From Cyanobacteria bacterium UBA791 (GTDB lineage Bacteria > Cyanobacteriota > Vampirovibrionia > Gastranaerophilales > Gastranaerophilaceae), in the NCBI GenBank assembly GCA_002297005.1, contig DBIX01000033.1, positions 1-64,000 of the forward strand: DNA of 64,000 nucleotides, read 5' to 3'. How positions within the stretch are numbered: position 1 is the stretch's first letter; each line of letters opens with the position of its first letter. Both the position numbers and the translations under genes were made by a program. Below are positions 34,866 to 44,420 of the stretch, piece by piece. The notes beneath the pieces are model-generated. The model was not told where the DNA came from. It saw only the letters and a list, made by a program, of their open reading frames with translations, and made no database searches.

Positions 34866-34931
34866 CTCAGTTGGTAGAGCTTTAATCGAACTCTGTGAGG
34901 TAACCTCACTTAGCAACTGAGCTAAACGCCC
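34866..34931 (-). pseudogene. Degenerate tRNA fragment upstream of tRNA-Val
   Basis: Minus strand 34931-34914 repeats the first 18 bases of the tRNA-Val gene (GGGCGTTTAGCTCAGTTG). It then diverges into a perfect dyad GTGAGGT-T-ACCTCAC and ends with an inverted copy of the tRNA D-arm (CTCAGTTGGTAGAGC on the plus strand, 34866-34880). It cannot fold as a tRNA. Confidence 0.65.
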
Positions 34932-35012
34932 AAAGCGTTTGTATAATTAATATACCCAAAAATTTTTTCCTTGTCAACTATATTTTTTCTAATCATTAAA
35001 ATTCCTTTATGT

Positions 35013-35025
35013 TATGATTAACCTA
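35013..35025 (+). promoter_or_regulatory. Extended -10 box placing transcription start on the mtaB ATG
   Basis: TG-T-TATGAT (TATGAT at 35013-35018), 6 nt, ATG at 35025, no Shine-Dalgarno. Predicted leaderless. Confidence 0.55.
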
Positions 35026-36311
35026 TGAGCAAATTTTTCTTAAAATCTATGGGTTGCAAATCCAATCAATACGAGGGTTCTATTATTGAAGAATCTCTAA
35101 TTAATGCTGGCTTTGAAAAAGTTAACAACCTTGATGAAGCAGATTATTTTATCCTTAATTCATGCACAGTAACTCATAAAGCTGATAACGAAACTTTCTA
35201 TATTTTAAGAAACGCAAAGCATGTTAACAACAACATAAAAAGTGTTCTTACAGGTTGTGTTGCACAAGTTGAAAGAGAACAACTTTTAGAAAAAGATTAT
35301 ATCGATTTTGTAATCGGTAACGACGAAAAACTTAAACTTTCAGAATACTTACTTTCTGATACAAAATTTGCTGTTCAAAACATCATGGAACAAGCAAAAT
35401 TCAATGATACGCTTTTGCTTGATACCGCAAAGACTAGAGCTTGCGTTAAAATTCAAGACGGATGCGATAACAGATGTTCTTATTGCATAATTCCTTTCGC
35501 ACGTGGCAAAAGTCGTAGTGCATCAGAAGACTTTATTCTTAAACAAATAGAAACTCTTGCAGAACACGATTTTAAAGAAATTGTATTAACAGGTATCCAT
35601 ATTGGTCAATGGGGAAAAGATATTAACAAATCATTTTTAGACCTGTTAAAATTCTTGGAAGAAAAATCACCGATAGAAAGAATTAGAATGGGTTCATTAA
35701 ACCCTCTTGAGATAACAGAAGATGTTTTAGAATTTTTATCAACTTCTAAAAAATTCTGTCCACATTTTCATTTATCTTTGCAGTCTGCAAACAATGACAC
35801 ACTTCGTCGAATGAACAGATTTTACACAGTAGAAAAATATCTTGAACAAATAGAAGACATCAACGCTAAATTCAATCTTCCATTTTTAGGTAGTGATATT
35901 ATTGCTGGTTTTGTAGGCGAAACTGATGAAGAATTTTCAAATACAGTAGAAAACCTTAAAAAATCAGGCTTAACTCAAATACATACTTTCCCTTATTCAA
36001 TTAGAAAAGGTACAATAGCAGAAAAACTTGAGGGACATTTGCCTGATAATATTAAAGAATACAGAGCAAGTGTTATTAAACAAATTTCTAATATTAAATT
36101 TAAAGAATTTATGAATAAAAACGTTTGCACAACGCACCAAATCCTCGTTGAAAAGCATTTAGATAAACACACCGGCTTTTTAAAAGGTGTTAGCGAAAAC
36201 TATCTAAAAGTTGTCGTAAAAAACAATTCTGATGAAAAATTATTAAATAGTCTTCAAAACGTAAAAATAATAGAAGTAAAAGACAATGTTCTTTTGGGTG
36301 AATTGGTTTAA
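35025..36311 (+). CDS. mtaB: tRNA t6A37 methylthiotransferase
   Basis: This 428-residue radical SAM methylthiotransferase of the MiaB family has an N-terminal UPF0004 domain with cluster ligands C11, C47 and C78, then the radical SAM cluster C147-x3-C151-x2-C154 (GCDNRCSYC), and a C-terminal TRAM-like part. The opening GCKSNQYEG places it in the MtaB branch, which adds methylthio to N6-threonylcarbamoyladenosine at tRNA position 37, rather than MiaB (GCQMN). Predicted leaderless start. It stands alone between tRNA-Val and gpmI. Confidence 0.9.
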   Translation: MSKFFLKSMGCKSNQYEGSIIEESLINAGFEKVNNLDEADYFILNSCTVTHKADNETFYILRNAKHVNNNIKSVLTGCVAQVEREQLLEKDYIDFVIGNDEKLKLSEYLLSDTKFAVQNIMEQAKFNDTLLLDTAKTRACVKIQDGCDNRCSYCIIPFARGKSRSASEDFILKQIETLAEHDFKEIVLTGIHIGQWGKDINKSFLDLLKFLEEKSPIERIRMGSLNPLEITEDVLEFLSTSKKFCPHFHLSLQSANNDTLRRMNRFYTVEKYLEQIEDINAKFNLPFLGSDIIAGFVGETDEEFSNTVENLKKSGLTQIHTFPYSIRKGTIAEKLEGHLPDNIKEYRASVIKQISNIKFKEFMNKNVCTTHQILVEKHLDKHTGFLKGVSENYLKVVVKNNSDEKLLNSLQNVKIIEVKDNVLLGELV

Positions 36312-36399
36312 AATTATCTTCTTGAAATCTAGTCATGTCCTTGGTAAAATATGCTAGTTAAAACTAGCAAACAATATTTTATAAATAGAGGAGATAATC

Positions 36400-37929
36400 A
36401 TGAACAAACGAGTTTTATTGTGCATTATGGACGGTTGGGGAATCGACAATGTAGATGACAACACTAATGCCGTTAAATTATCAAAAGAAAGAAATGTTAG
36501 CAAATTAGAAAAAGAATTTCCATCAACATTAATTCACGCTGATGGCGAATACGTTGGACTTCCAGCAGGTCAAATGGGTAACAGCGAAGTTGGTCACTTA
36601 AATTTAGGTGCTGGCAGAATTGTTTACCAAGACTTAAGCAAAATCAACAACGCTATTAAAGATGGTTCTTTCTTTACTAACGAAAAATTCATGAACGCAA
36701 TTGAACACGTTAAGAAAAATAATTCAGCATTACATTTATACGGCTTAGTTTCAACTGGTGGTGTTCACTCATCATTAGACCACTTATTAGCCCTAATCAA
36801 AATGGCTGCTGACAATGGACTTACAAAAGTTTATGTACACGCTTTCTTAGATGGTCGTGATACTCCACCAGCAAGTGCTTGTACTTATCTACAAATAGTA
36901 GAAGACGAATTAAAGAAATATAATCTTCCTCAAATCGCATCTGTAATCGGTCGTTACTGGATTATGGATAGAGATAATCGTTGGGAACGTGTTGAAGAAG
37001 GTTACAACTGCTTGCTTTTAGGCGAAGGTGTTAAAGCTAATTCTGCAATCGAAGGTGTTAAAGCATCTTATGCTCAAGAAGTTACAGATGAATTTGTTAA
37101 ACCTATCGCTTGCGGTGGTGAAGAATCAAGAATTCACGACAACGATGCAATTATTTTCTTCAATTACAGACCAGACAGAGCTAGAGAAATAACTAAAGCT
37201 ATCAACTTTGAAAACTTCGACGGTTTCAACAGAAAAGCTGTTAGAAAAAATCTTTACTATGTAACTTTCACTCAATACGATGAAACATTTACATATCCAA
37301 TCGCTTTTGAAAAAACTAAAATGACAAACATTTTAGGTGATGTATTAGAAGCAAATGGAATTAACCAATACCGTACAGCAGAAACAGAAAAATACGCACA
37401 CGTAACATTCTTCTTCAACGGTGGTATTGAACATGCAAACGAACACGAAACAAGAGTTCTTGTTCCATCACCAAAAGTTGCAACTTACGATATGCAACCA
37501 GAAATGAGTGCACCTCAAGTTTGCGAAAACGTTTTAAGTGCTATTGAAGACGATAAATACGGATTTATCTTAGTAAACTTTGCTAACCCTGATATGGTTG
37601 GTCATACAGGCGTTGTTGAAGCTGCTACAAAAGCTTGCGAAGTTGTTGATGAATGTGTTGGCAAAATTGCTGAGAAATGTGAAAAATATGGTGTTACAAT
37701 GTTGTTAACAGCTGACCACGGTAATGCTGAAACAATGGTTAACCACGAAACTCACAAGCCACACACAGCTCACACTACAAATCCTGTTCCATTTGTTATC
37801 ATAAATGCTGGACACGATATTAAATTGAGAAACGATGGTGCTTTATGTAACGTAGCTCCAACTGTATTAGAATTATTAGGCATTAAAATTCCAGAAGAAA
37901 TGTCTTGTGGTTCAATGATTATAAAATAG
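36400..37929 (+). CDS. gpmI: 2,3-bisphosphoglycerate-independent phosphoglycerate mutase
   Basis: This 509-residue enzyme interconverts 3- and 2-phosphoglycerate in glycolysis using two manganese ions. D11 (MDGWG), catalytic S62 (GNSEVGHLNLGAG), the RDTPP motif (HAFLDGRDTPP) and the late TADHGNAE and HT-x-NPVP metal-site motifs are all present. Length is standard. AGAGGAG precedes the ATG. The SNF2 gene follows after 35 bp and may be co-transcribed. Confidence 0.97.
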   Translation: MNKRVLLCIMDGWGIDNVDDNTNAVKLSKERNVSKLEKEFPSTLIHADGEYVGLPAGQMGNSEVGHLNLGAGRIVYQDLSKINNAIKDGSFFTNEKFMNAIEHVKKNNSALHLYGLVSTGGVHSSLDHLLALIKMAADNGLTKVYVHAFLDGRDTPPASACTYLQIVEDELKKYNLPQIASVIGRYWIMDRDNRWERVEEGYNCLLLGEGVKANSAIEGVKASYAQEVTDEFVKPIACGGEESRIHDNDAIIFFNYRPDRAREITKAINFENFDGFNRKAVRKNLYYVTFTQYDETFTYPIAFEKTKMTNILGDVLEANGINQYRTAETEKYAHVTFFFNGGIEHANEHETRVLVPSPKVATYDMQPEMSAPQVCENVLSAIEDDKYGFILVNFANPDMVGHTGVVEAATKACEVVDECVGKIAEKCEKYGVTMLLTADHGNAETMVNHETHKPHTAHTTNPVPFVIINAGHDIKLRNDGALCNVAPTVLELLGIKIPEEMSCGSMIIK

Positions 37930-37964
37930 ATTTAAAAGGAAGTAAGAAGTAAGGAAAAAGAAAA

Positions 37965-40949
37965 ATGTCAGTATTAGAATCGCCACAGTTAGATATTGAA
38001 TTATCTTTCAAAAAAAACAACGTTGACGAATTATTTTATAACTTAAGCGAAAACCCTGAGGGCTTTAAGAATAAAGATTTTCGTTATACCTTAAGTATGA
38101 TTTATCAACTTGTAGAAGACGAATTTAAGGATGTATTTGTTTCTCCAAATCAACCTGTTAGAAATACTGACTTTTACCTTATGAACGAAAATGGAAATCT
38201 TCAATTCTTCGTAACTCCTACTAACAACTTCCAATTCTATTTAAAATCAAAAGGTTCAATGTTCAGATTTTCTTCAAAAGTTGTTGGAGATAAAGTTGGA
38301 TACATTATGCCACTTGATTTAGTTTTAGACTACTTCGGCGGATTTGGTTCAGTAATCGATTTTGACGCTGTTTCAAGAACTTTCATTTACTTTAACAGAT
38401 TAACTCAATTTGTTATGAAAATGATTGAACGTTGTTATTTTATTCCAACAGTTAAAGTGAACAAACTAAAAAACATGTTCAGAATTGTTTATGAACCAAT
38501 CATTTCAACTCAACAACTTGCAAGAATAATCAACATCTTGGAAGAAAACATGCCTGAAGATTTGTTCATCAAGGGCGAAAGACCAAAGAATTTTGTATCA
38601 GACTTTGTTCACAACTACTTGAACTATGTTTTATACAAATTCTTGGCTATCAAGGCTTACAGATTTAAAGATATTAAATCTGGTCACTACTTAATCAAAG
38701 ACCTTGAACAAAAAACAATGCTAAAAGGTCAAAACCTAGCAGAAAACTTTGCTCAATGGTTTGATGAATTATATCTAGGCAAATACGATGTTATTCCATT
38801 CTTTAAAATCTCTAAAATGGATGATGATAACTTTGAACTTAAAATTCATATCAAAAACAGAAAAACAGGCGAATCTGTATTGTTAGACGACTTGTATGTA
38901 AAAGATACAGTATTTGATGCAAACTCTTCTGATATTGCTAAAATCGTTGAAAAACAATTAAATTACGCAAACAGATACATGCCAGAACTTGAAGAACTTT
39001 TTGAAGACGAAGACAAATTATCTCTAACACTTGATTTAAAGAGTGTTTACAAGATAATCACACAAACTGCTTACTACTTACAAAAAGCTCAAATTGAAGT
39101 AATTTTACCAGAAGAATTAACAAATATCATAATTCCTCGTGCTTCAATCAATGCAAAAGTAAAAACAGAACGTTCAAAAGATTTGGCAGATTTATTCAAC
39201 TCTACAAGTTCATCACCAATTTCACTCACAGATATTCTTGATTTCAACTACGAAATCGTTATCGGTAATGAAAAGATTTCTCTTGAAGAGTTTAACGAGC
39301 TTGTTGAAAAATCAGACGGACTTATCAAATATAAAGACAAATACGTATTAATCGACAAAGACGAAAGCAAAAAATACTTAGAACAATTAGCAAAAGCAAA
39401 TCACTCTAAGTTAACAAGAATGGAATTAATCCACGCATCAATGTCAGGTCAATTAGGTCAATACGAATTTGATTATGATGAAGCCTTTGCTAATATCTTA
39501 AAAGACTTTACAAAACCTATTGAAGTTACTCCACCTAAAACTCTTAAAGGTGAATTAAGACCATACCAACAAACAGGTTTAAAATGGCTATGGACAAACG
39601 TTTCAAAAGGCTTTGGTTGTTGTATGGCTGATGATATGGGTCTTGGTAAAACAATTCAAGTTATCAGTTTGATACTTAAACTAAAAGAAGAAGGTAAACT
39701 TGAAAAACCGGTTCTTGTTGTTTGCCCAACAACCCTAATGGGTAACTGGATGAAAGAATTGCAATTATTTGCACCAAATTTGAAAGCTACAACATACCAC
39801 GGTGGCGAAAGACAACTTGATACAAAGAACTTTGATATTATTATGACAACTTACGCAATTATGCGTATTGATGTTGAGGAATTGAAGAAACAAGAGTGGT
39901 CAATGGTTATCGTTGATGAAGCACAAAACATCAAAAACCCAGATACTGCACAAACAGTTGCTATCAAGTCATTGAAATCACCTATCAAGGTTGCCATGAC
40001 AGGTACTCCAGTAGAAAACAGATTAACAGAATTATGGTCAATCTTTGATTTCATCAACCCTGGATACTTAGGTTCATTAAAAGAATTCCAAAAGAGTTAT
40101 GCTATTCCTATTGAAAGATTTAAGGAAACAACTCGTGCGACAAAACTTAAACTATCAGTTTCACCATTCGTATTAAGACGTCTTAAAACTGATAAACACG
40201 TTATTTCTGATTTACCAGAAAAGATGGTATTGAACGAATACTGTTACTTGTCAAAACCACAAGCAGTATTATACGAAAAGACATTGAACGAAATGATGGA
40301 AAAAATCAGCGGATTTACTGGTGTTAACAGACGTGGTAATATCTTCAAACTTATTACTGCTCTAAAACAAATCTGTAACCACCCTTACCAATTCTTAAAA
40401 GCTGGTGAAATGAGCAAGGAATTATCTGGTAAGATGGAAAAATGTATTGATACAGTTCAATCAATCTTGGATAGAGGCGAAAAAACTCTTATCTTCACTC
40501 AATATAAAGAAATGGGTGACATTTTATGCAAGGTTATTGAAAATGAATGTAATACAACACCATTGTTCTTCCACGGTTCATTGAACGTTAACCAAAGAGA
40601 ACAAATTATTGAAAAATTCCAAACAGATAAAGATTCACAAGTAATGATTTTATCATTAAAAGCCGGTGGTACTGGTTTGAACTTAACAAGTGCTACAAAC
40701 GTTATTCACTACGACTTGTGGTGGAATCCAGCGGTAGAAGAACAAGCAACCGACAGAACTTACCGTATCGGTCAAGACAAGAACGTACTTGTTCACAGAA
40801 TGATTACTCTTGGAACATTTGAAGAAAAAATTGATGAAATGTTGAAATCTAAGAAAGAACTTGCAGATTTGGCAGTTTACGAAGGCGAAAAGATTATTAC
40901 AGAACTTTCAGACGACGAAATCTACGAAATCTTTACTCTTTCTGCATAG
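37965..40949 (+). CDS. SNF2-family DNA translocase/helicase
   Basis: This 994-residue protein has a C-terminal half that is a complete SWI2/SNF2 motor: Walker A DDMGLGKT near residue 557, the DEAQ box (VDEAQNIKNP), the switch TGTPVENRLTELWSI, and the helicase C domain ending in TYRIGQDKNV. The N-terminal 500 residues are large and unrecognised apart from resembling the SNF2_N-associated regions of bacterial RapA/HepA-like proteins; no zinc-finger SWIM motif is seen. It likely remodels protein-DNA or RNA polymerase complexes. AAGGAA-rich leader before the ATG. Confidence 0.92.
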   Translation: MSVLESPQLDIELSFKKNNVDELFYNLSENPEGFKNKDFRYTLSMIYQLVEDEFKDVFVSPNQPVRNTDFYLMNENGNLQFFVTPTNNFQFYLKSKGSMFRFSSKVVGDKVGYIMPLDLVLDYFGGFGSVIDFDAVSRTFIYFNRLTQFVMKMIERCYFIPTVKVNKLKNMFRIVYEPIISTQQLARIINILEENMPEDLFIKGERPKNFVSDFVHNYLNYVLYKFLAIKAYRFKDIKSGHYLIKDLEQKTMLKGQNLAENFAQWFDELYLGKYDVIPFFKISKMDDDNFELKIHIKNRKTGESVLLDDLYVKDTVFDANSSDIAKIVEKQLNYANRYMPELEELFEDEDKLSLTLDLKSVYKIITQTAYYLQKAQIEVILPEELTNIIIPRASINAKVKTERSKDLADLFNSTSSSPISLTDILDFNYEIVIGNEKISLEEFNELVEKSDGLIKYKDKYVLIDKDESKKYLEQLAKANHSKLTRMELIHASMSGQLGQYEFDYDEAFANILKDFTKPIEVTPPKTLKGELRPYQQTGLKWLWTNVSKGFGCCMADDMGLGKTIQVISLILKLKEEGKLEKPVLVVCPTTLMGNWMKELQLFAPNLKATTYHGGERQLDTKNFDIIMTTYAIMRIDVEELKKQEWSMVIVDEAQNIKNPDTAQTVAIKSLKSPIKVAMTGTPVENRLTELWSIFDFINPGYLGSLKEFQKSYAIPIERFKETTRATKLKLSVSPFVLRRLKTDKHVISDLPEKMVLNEYCYLSKPQAVLYEKTLNEMMEKISGFTGVNRRGNIFKLITALKQICNHPYQFLKAGEMSKELSGKMEKCIDTVQSILDRGEKTLIFTQYKEMGDILCKVIENECNTTPLFFHGSLNVNQREQIIEKFQTDKDSQVMILSLKAGGTGLNLTSATNVIHYDLWWNPAVEEQATDRTYRIGQDKNVLVHRMITLGTFEEKIDEMLKSKKELADLAVYEGEKIITELSDDEIYEIFTLSA

Positions 40950-40999
40950 ATGTAAGTTTTGTTGGGGTGGACACTACGTTTTCTTTTATCCGTAAGGCA

Positions 41000-41036
41000 T
41001 TAAATCAGATAATATGCCTAACGGCTTAAAGTCAAC
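41000..41036. repeat. Hairpin between convergent SNF2 and CCA genes
   Basis: CCGTAAGGCAT pairs with ATGCCTAACGG around a 13-nt loop. The surrounding 150 bp (40950-41099) has GTTGGGGTGGAC near one end and the approximate reverse complement near the other, so the whole spacer is weakly palindromic. No gene is visible. Confidence 0.45.
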
Positions 41037-41099
41037 TACGGAGACAAGCTCACAAGTTTCGCTCTAGCTCAACTGTTCGCTTTGTCAAACCCAACCTAC

Positions 41100-42515
41100 T
41101 TATTTATGTCTGTACGTTTTCACAAACTCAACAGCTTGCTCTTTTGTCGTAATATCGCCATTCATTTGTTCTTCATGCAAAGCTTTTACGACTTCGCCAA
41201 GTTCTTTTGATGGTTGAATATTTAGTATCTCCATAATTTCTTCACCACTCAAAAGTTTTGGTAAAGGTTCTAGATTATCTTTAACCTCTAAGTAGAATTT
41301 AAGAAGATTTGTAAGCCCTGAAATGTTTTTGTGAACAACTTCATCAGTTATAGCTTTTCCCCTTGCAGAAAGTCTATCAGACATCGCTAAAAAGATATTT
41401 TCAATAACATCATCTTCCATTTTTCTAACGTATCTCATTTTAACTTTATCTGTCAAAACCTCGGTTGCAATTACATGTGACGGGTAAATATGATATTTTA
41501 TCATTTTACAGATATATTCAATTTGTTTTTTAGAAAATTTAAGCTGTTTAAGAATAGGGACAGCTAATTTGCTACCAACCTCCTCGTGCTTGATAAATCT
41601 GTGGCGTCCTGTATCTTCTTCTATTGTCCAGCAAGATGGTTTTCCAATATCGTGCATAAATCCGGCAAGTTTTAAGTGAGCTAATCTAGAAAAGCCACCA
41701 AAATCAACACTTTCCAAATGCTCTTTAACTTCAGGTTTTGCAATATTATAAAAATTTTGTATTTGATTAACTGTTTCTATAGAGTGATGTAGCAAATCTA
41801 AATGGTGATGAGTATTTGGCGGAACTTTTTTTACATCTAAAAATACCGGAAAGATTTCATACAAAATCCCTGATTTATCCATATTTAACAAGGCTTTTAC
41901 CGTATAAGCACCATCAAATAATTTCATCAATTCATAATTAAGTCTTTCTTTTGCAGGATTATTAATCAATTTTACGTGTTTTTTTAGAGTATGTTCTGTT
42001 TTGCTATCAAGTTCAAATCCAGTCACCGCTTGAAAACGATACGCTCTCAATAACCTTAATGGGTCATCGACAAAATTCTTTTCATCAATCATCCTAATTT
42101 TCTTATTTTTTAAATCCTTTAAACCATTATTCAAATCAATAGCTTCAAAGGTATCAATATTCATTGCAATAGAATTAATCGTAAAATCTCTGCGTTTCAA
42201 ATCTTCTTCAAGAGAGTTATTGATAGGATTTGTAATATCAATAAAAGTTTTTTTATCGCTCAAAACTAATCGATAAATTTTGTTTTCTTCATCCAACGGA
42301 ATAAAAGTAGCATCAAGCTTTTCCGCTAAATCTAAAGCATAATTTTTTGCCTCTACACCACAAACTATTAAATCTTTATCAAAATTTTCTTTTCCAGTAT
42401 ACAAATCACGAATTGCACCACCTACAACGTAAACCTCTATACCTTTTTTAGAACAATTTCTTATATCTTCTAAAACTTTATCTTGTTTAAGTTTTTCAAG
42501 AGTTGGAATTTTCAT
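41100..42515 (-). CDS. cca: CCA tRNA nucleotidyltransferase / poly(A) polymerase family
   Basis: This 471-residue class II nucleotidyltransferase has VVGGAIRDLYTG (nucleotide-binding G-G-x-x-R), the FDKDLIV metal site, the R-R-D-F-T-I-N-S motif, LRLLRAYRFQ, and a C-terminal HD phosphohydrolase domain (GFMHDIGKP). It adds or repairs the 3' CCA of tRNAs. The HD domain is typical of the longer cyanobacterial and proteobacterial forms. It overlaps the end of rsmE by 20 bp, forming an RNA-processing pair. Confidence 0.93.
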   Translation of the reverse strand: MKIPTLEKLKQDKVLEDIRNCSKKGIEVYVVGGAIRDLYTGKENFDKDLIVCGVEAKNYALDLAEKLDATFIPLDEENKIYRLVLSDKKTFIDITNPINNSLEEDLKRRDFTINSIAMNIDTFEAIDLNNGLKDLKNKKIRMIDEKNFVDDPLRLLRAYRFQAVTGFELDSKTEHTLKKHVKLINNPAKERLNYELMKLFDGAYTVKALLNMDKSGILYEIFPVFLDVKKVPPNTHHHLDLLHHSIETVNQIQNFYNIAKPEVKEHLESVDFGGFSRLAHLKLAGFMHDIGKPSCWTIEEDTGRHRFIKHEEVGSKLAVPILKQLKFSKKQIEYICKMIKYHIYPSHVIATEVLTDKVKMRYVRKMEDDVIENIFLAMSDRLSARGKAITDEVVHKNISGLTNLLKFYLEVKDNLEPLPKLLSGEEIMEILNIQPSKELGEVVKALHEEQMNGDITTKEQAVEFVKTYRHK

Positions 42516-43230
42516 AAATAATATTTCCTATCGCTACAATAGAGGCAGTATCTGCTCTTAGGATAAGTTCACCTAGCGAAATTGTATTCAAATTTTCTTT
42601 TTCAAAAAATTCAAATTCTTTCTTTGAGAAACCACCCTCTGGACCTATTATAACAAGAATCTTATCATTTTGCTTAAATTTATTATTATTTAAAAATTCT
42701 TTAAATCCATATTTGCTAGAACGTTCTGTAAAACACAAAATATGGTCAAAATCTTTTTTGATAACCTCTTGAATAGTCGTTAATTCAAAACAAGTAGGAA
42801 TATCAGCTCTTTCGCATTGTTTAAAAGATTCATAGCAAATTTTTTGCCAGCGTTCAATTTTTTTTGTTATAACGTCTTTTTTTACAGCACAATTATCAGT
42901 ATAAATAGGATAAAACCCTCTTACACCAAGTTCTGTAAGCTTTTCAAAAATTGTATTTATAGCATTACTATTCAAGGGACTAATCGCTATATACAAGTCA
43001 TAGTCAAGTTTACGCTTTGATTTATAAGAATTTTCAATAGAAACTTTTACATAATTTTTAGTAATCTCTTCCACTTTTGTTTCATACTGAATTTCATTTT
43101 CATCAATCAAAAGCAAGTCTTCGCCAACTCTTGCACGCAAAGACTTGGCAATATGATTATAATTTTCTTTATCATCAATTATAATCATATTGCTGTCTAT
43201 ATCTTTTGAATTTATTAAAAACTGTGGCAT
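42496..43230 (-). CDS. rsmE: 16S rRNA m3U1498 methyltransferase
   Basis: This 244-residue SPOUT-class enzyme has an N-terminal PUA-like domain and the knotted SAM site IIGPEGGFSKKE and LGELILRADTASI. It methylates U1498 at the ribosome decoding centre. Its start directly adjoins the pentapeptide gene stop, and its end overlaps cca, so the three are probably one transcript. Confidence 0.93.
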   Translation of the reverse strand: MPQFLINSKDIDSNMIIIDDKENYNHIAKSLRARVGEDLLLIDENEIQYETKVEEITKNYVKVSIENSYKSKRKLDYDLYIAISPLNSNAINTIFEKLTELGVRGFYPIYTDNCAVKKDVITKKIERWQKICYESFKQCERADIPTCFELTTIQEVIKKDFDHILCFTERSSKYGFKEFLNNNKFKQNDKILVIIGPEGGFSKKEFEFFEKENLNTISLGELILRADTASIVAIGNIIYENSNS

Positions 43231-43763
43231 TAGTAATCTGAATGAACAGGCATATCATCATCGTCTTTTAATGATGATAAGTCGTTGCTATAGCTTGTAT
43301 CAAAGTCTTCTGGTAATTTATCTTGGTCTGGCCAAATTGTTTCTTCATCAAAACGGCAAGCAGATAAGTTATCAGAAGTTGAGAAGTCTGAATTTGTTAA
43401 ATCTGATTCTTGGAATACACAACCTGTCATATCAGCCTCTGTAAAGTTACAATAACTTACAACAGCATAGCTAAAATCTGCACCAGGTAAAATACTTTCT
43501 GAAAAATCGCATTCAACAAGGTTTGTTCTTGTAAAATCAACTGATGTTAAATCACAATTAGTAAAATTTACCTCTGTTAATTGTGCATCAGCAAATGATG
43601 ATGAGTTCAAGTCTGCATTTGCAAAGCTTACATTTTCCAAAACAAGATTTGAAAAATCAACTTCGCTCAAGTCTACATCCTCTTTATCTTTAATCCATTC
43701 ATTAAATTCTTGTGGATTTTCTTGGATTAATGTAATTAACTCGTCTTTTGAATAATCACTCAT
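43230..43763 (-). CDS. Pentapeptide-repeat protein
   Basis: This 177-residue protein has residues 35-145 made of pentapeptide repeats A(D/N)Lxx (for example FANADLNSSSFADAQLTEVN), forming a right-handed quadrilateral beta-helix. The N-terminus is a short acidic helix (YSKDELITLIQENPQEFNEW). Such proteins are abundant in cyanobacteria; a few mimic DNA to protect gyrase, but most have no known role. AAAGGAG precedes the ATG. Confidence 0.9.
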   Translation of the reverse strand: MSDYSKDELITLIQENPQEFNEWIKDKEDVDLSEVDFSNLVLENVSFANADLNSSSFADAQLTEVNFTNCDLTSVDFTRTNLVECDFSESILPGADFSYAVVSYCNFTEADMTGCVFQESDLTNSDFSTSDNLSACRFDEETIWPDQDKLPEDFDTSYSNDLSSLKDDDDMPVHSDY

Positions 43764-43792
43764 TTAAAATATCTCCTTTAATCTGTTTTAAT

Positions 43793-44410
43793 CTAGTTTG
43801 AACTTAATTGCATAGCCATCAGAACTAATTGGGTTCGACTGTTAACATTAAACTTCTTATAAATATTTCTCAAATGTGTCTTAACAGTAACTTCTGTAAT
43901 ATTTAGTTCGTCTGCTATCTCCTTGTTGTTTAGTCCTTTGGTCAAAAGTTCAAGCACAACAGATTCCTTTGGGGTAATTTCATGATTTACCGATTTTACT
44001 TTTTTAATATCAATCTGGTTGCTATCATTTTTGTTCCAAGTGGAACGTCTTATTACTGCCTCAATCCTTGCCAGTAATGTTGAAAGCACAAATGGTTTTA
44101 CAATATAATCGTCAGCTCCCATTTTTAGACCTTTTACTATTTTTTGTTCTTCACTAATAGCTGTCGTCATTATTATTGGTAACAACCTTGTGTTTTCATT
44201 TTCTCTAATTTCTTTTAATACGTCCCAACCATTCATGTTGGGCATCATCACATCTAGCAATACAATATCAAAATCGTTTTTCTTCGACAAAGTTTTCATT
44301 GCTTTCAAACCATCTGTAGCAACTTCTACCTCATAACCATACAAAGGTAATGAGTCTTCTAAAAATTTAGGATTGTCGTCAATAACTAAAACTTTGCCTA
44401 ATTCAGCCAT
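43793..44410 (-). CDS. Response regulator, receiver plus LuxR-type HTH
   Basis: This 205-residue protein has a receiver domain (residues 5-125) with acidic D11-D12 and phospho-acceptor D53 (LLDVMMPNMNG), then a GerE/LuxR helix-turn-helix (LNNKEIADELNITEVTVKTHLRNIYKKF). It is a DNA-binding output protein; no histidine kinase is encoded nearby. It follows another response regulator by 10 bp. Confidence 0.93.
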   Translation of the reverse strand: MAELGKVLVIDDNPKFLEDSLPLYGYEVEVATDGLKAMKTLSKKNDFDIVLLDVMMPNMNGWDVLKEIRENENTRLLPIIMTTAISEEQKIVKGLKMGADDYIVKPFVLSTLLARIEAVIRRSTWNKNDSNQIDIKKVKSVNHEITPKESVVLELLTKGLNNKEIADELNITEVTVKTHLRNIYKKFNVNSRTQLVLMAMQLSSN

Positions 44411-44420
44411 TTACTGTCCT

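Noticed and set aside
34528..34916. Open frames across the tRNA-Val region on the minus strand
   Set aside because: They run through the tRNA and its terminators and have no ribosome binding site or protein-like composition.
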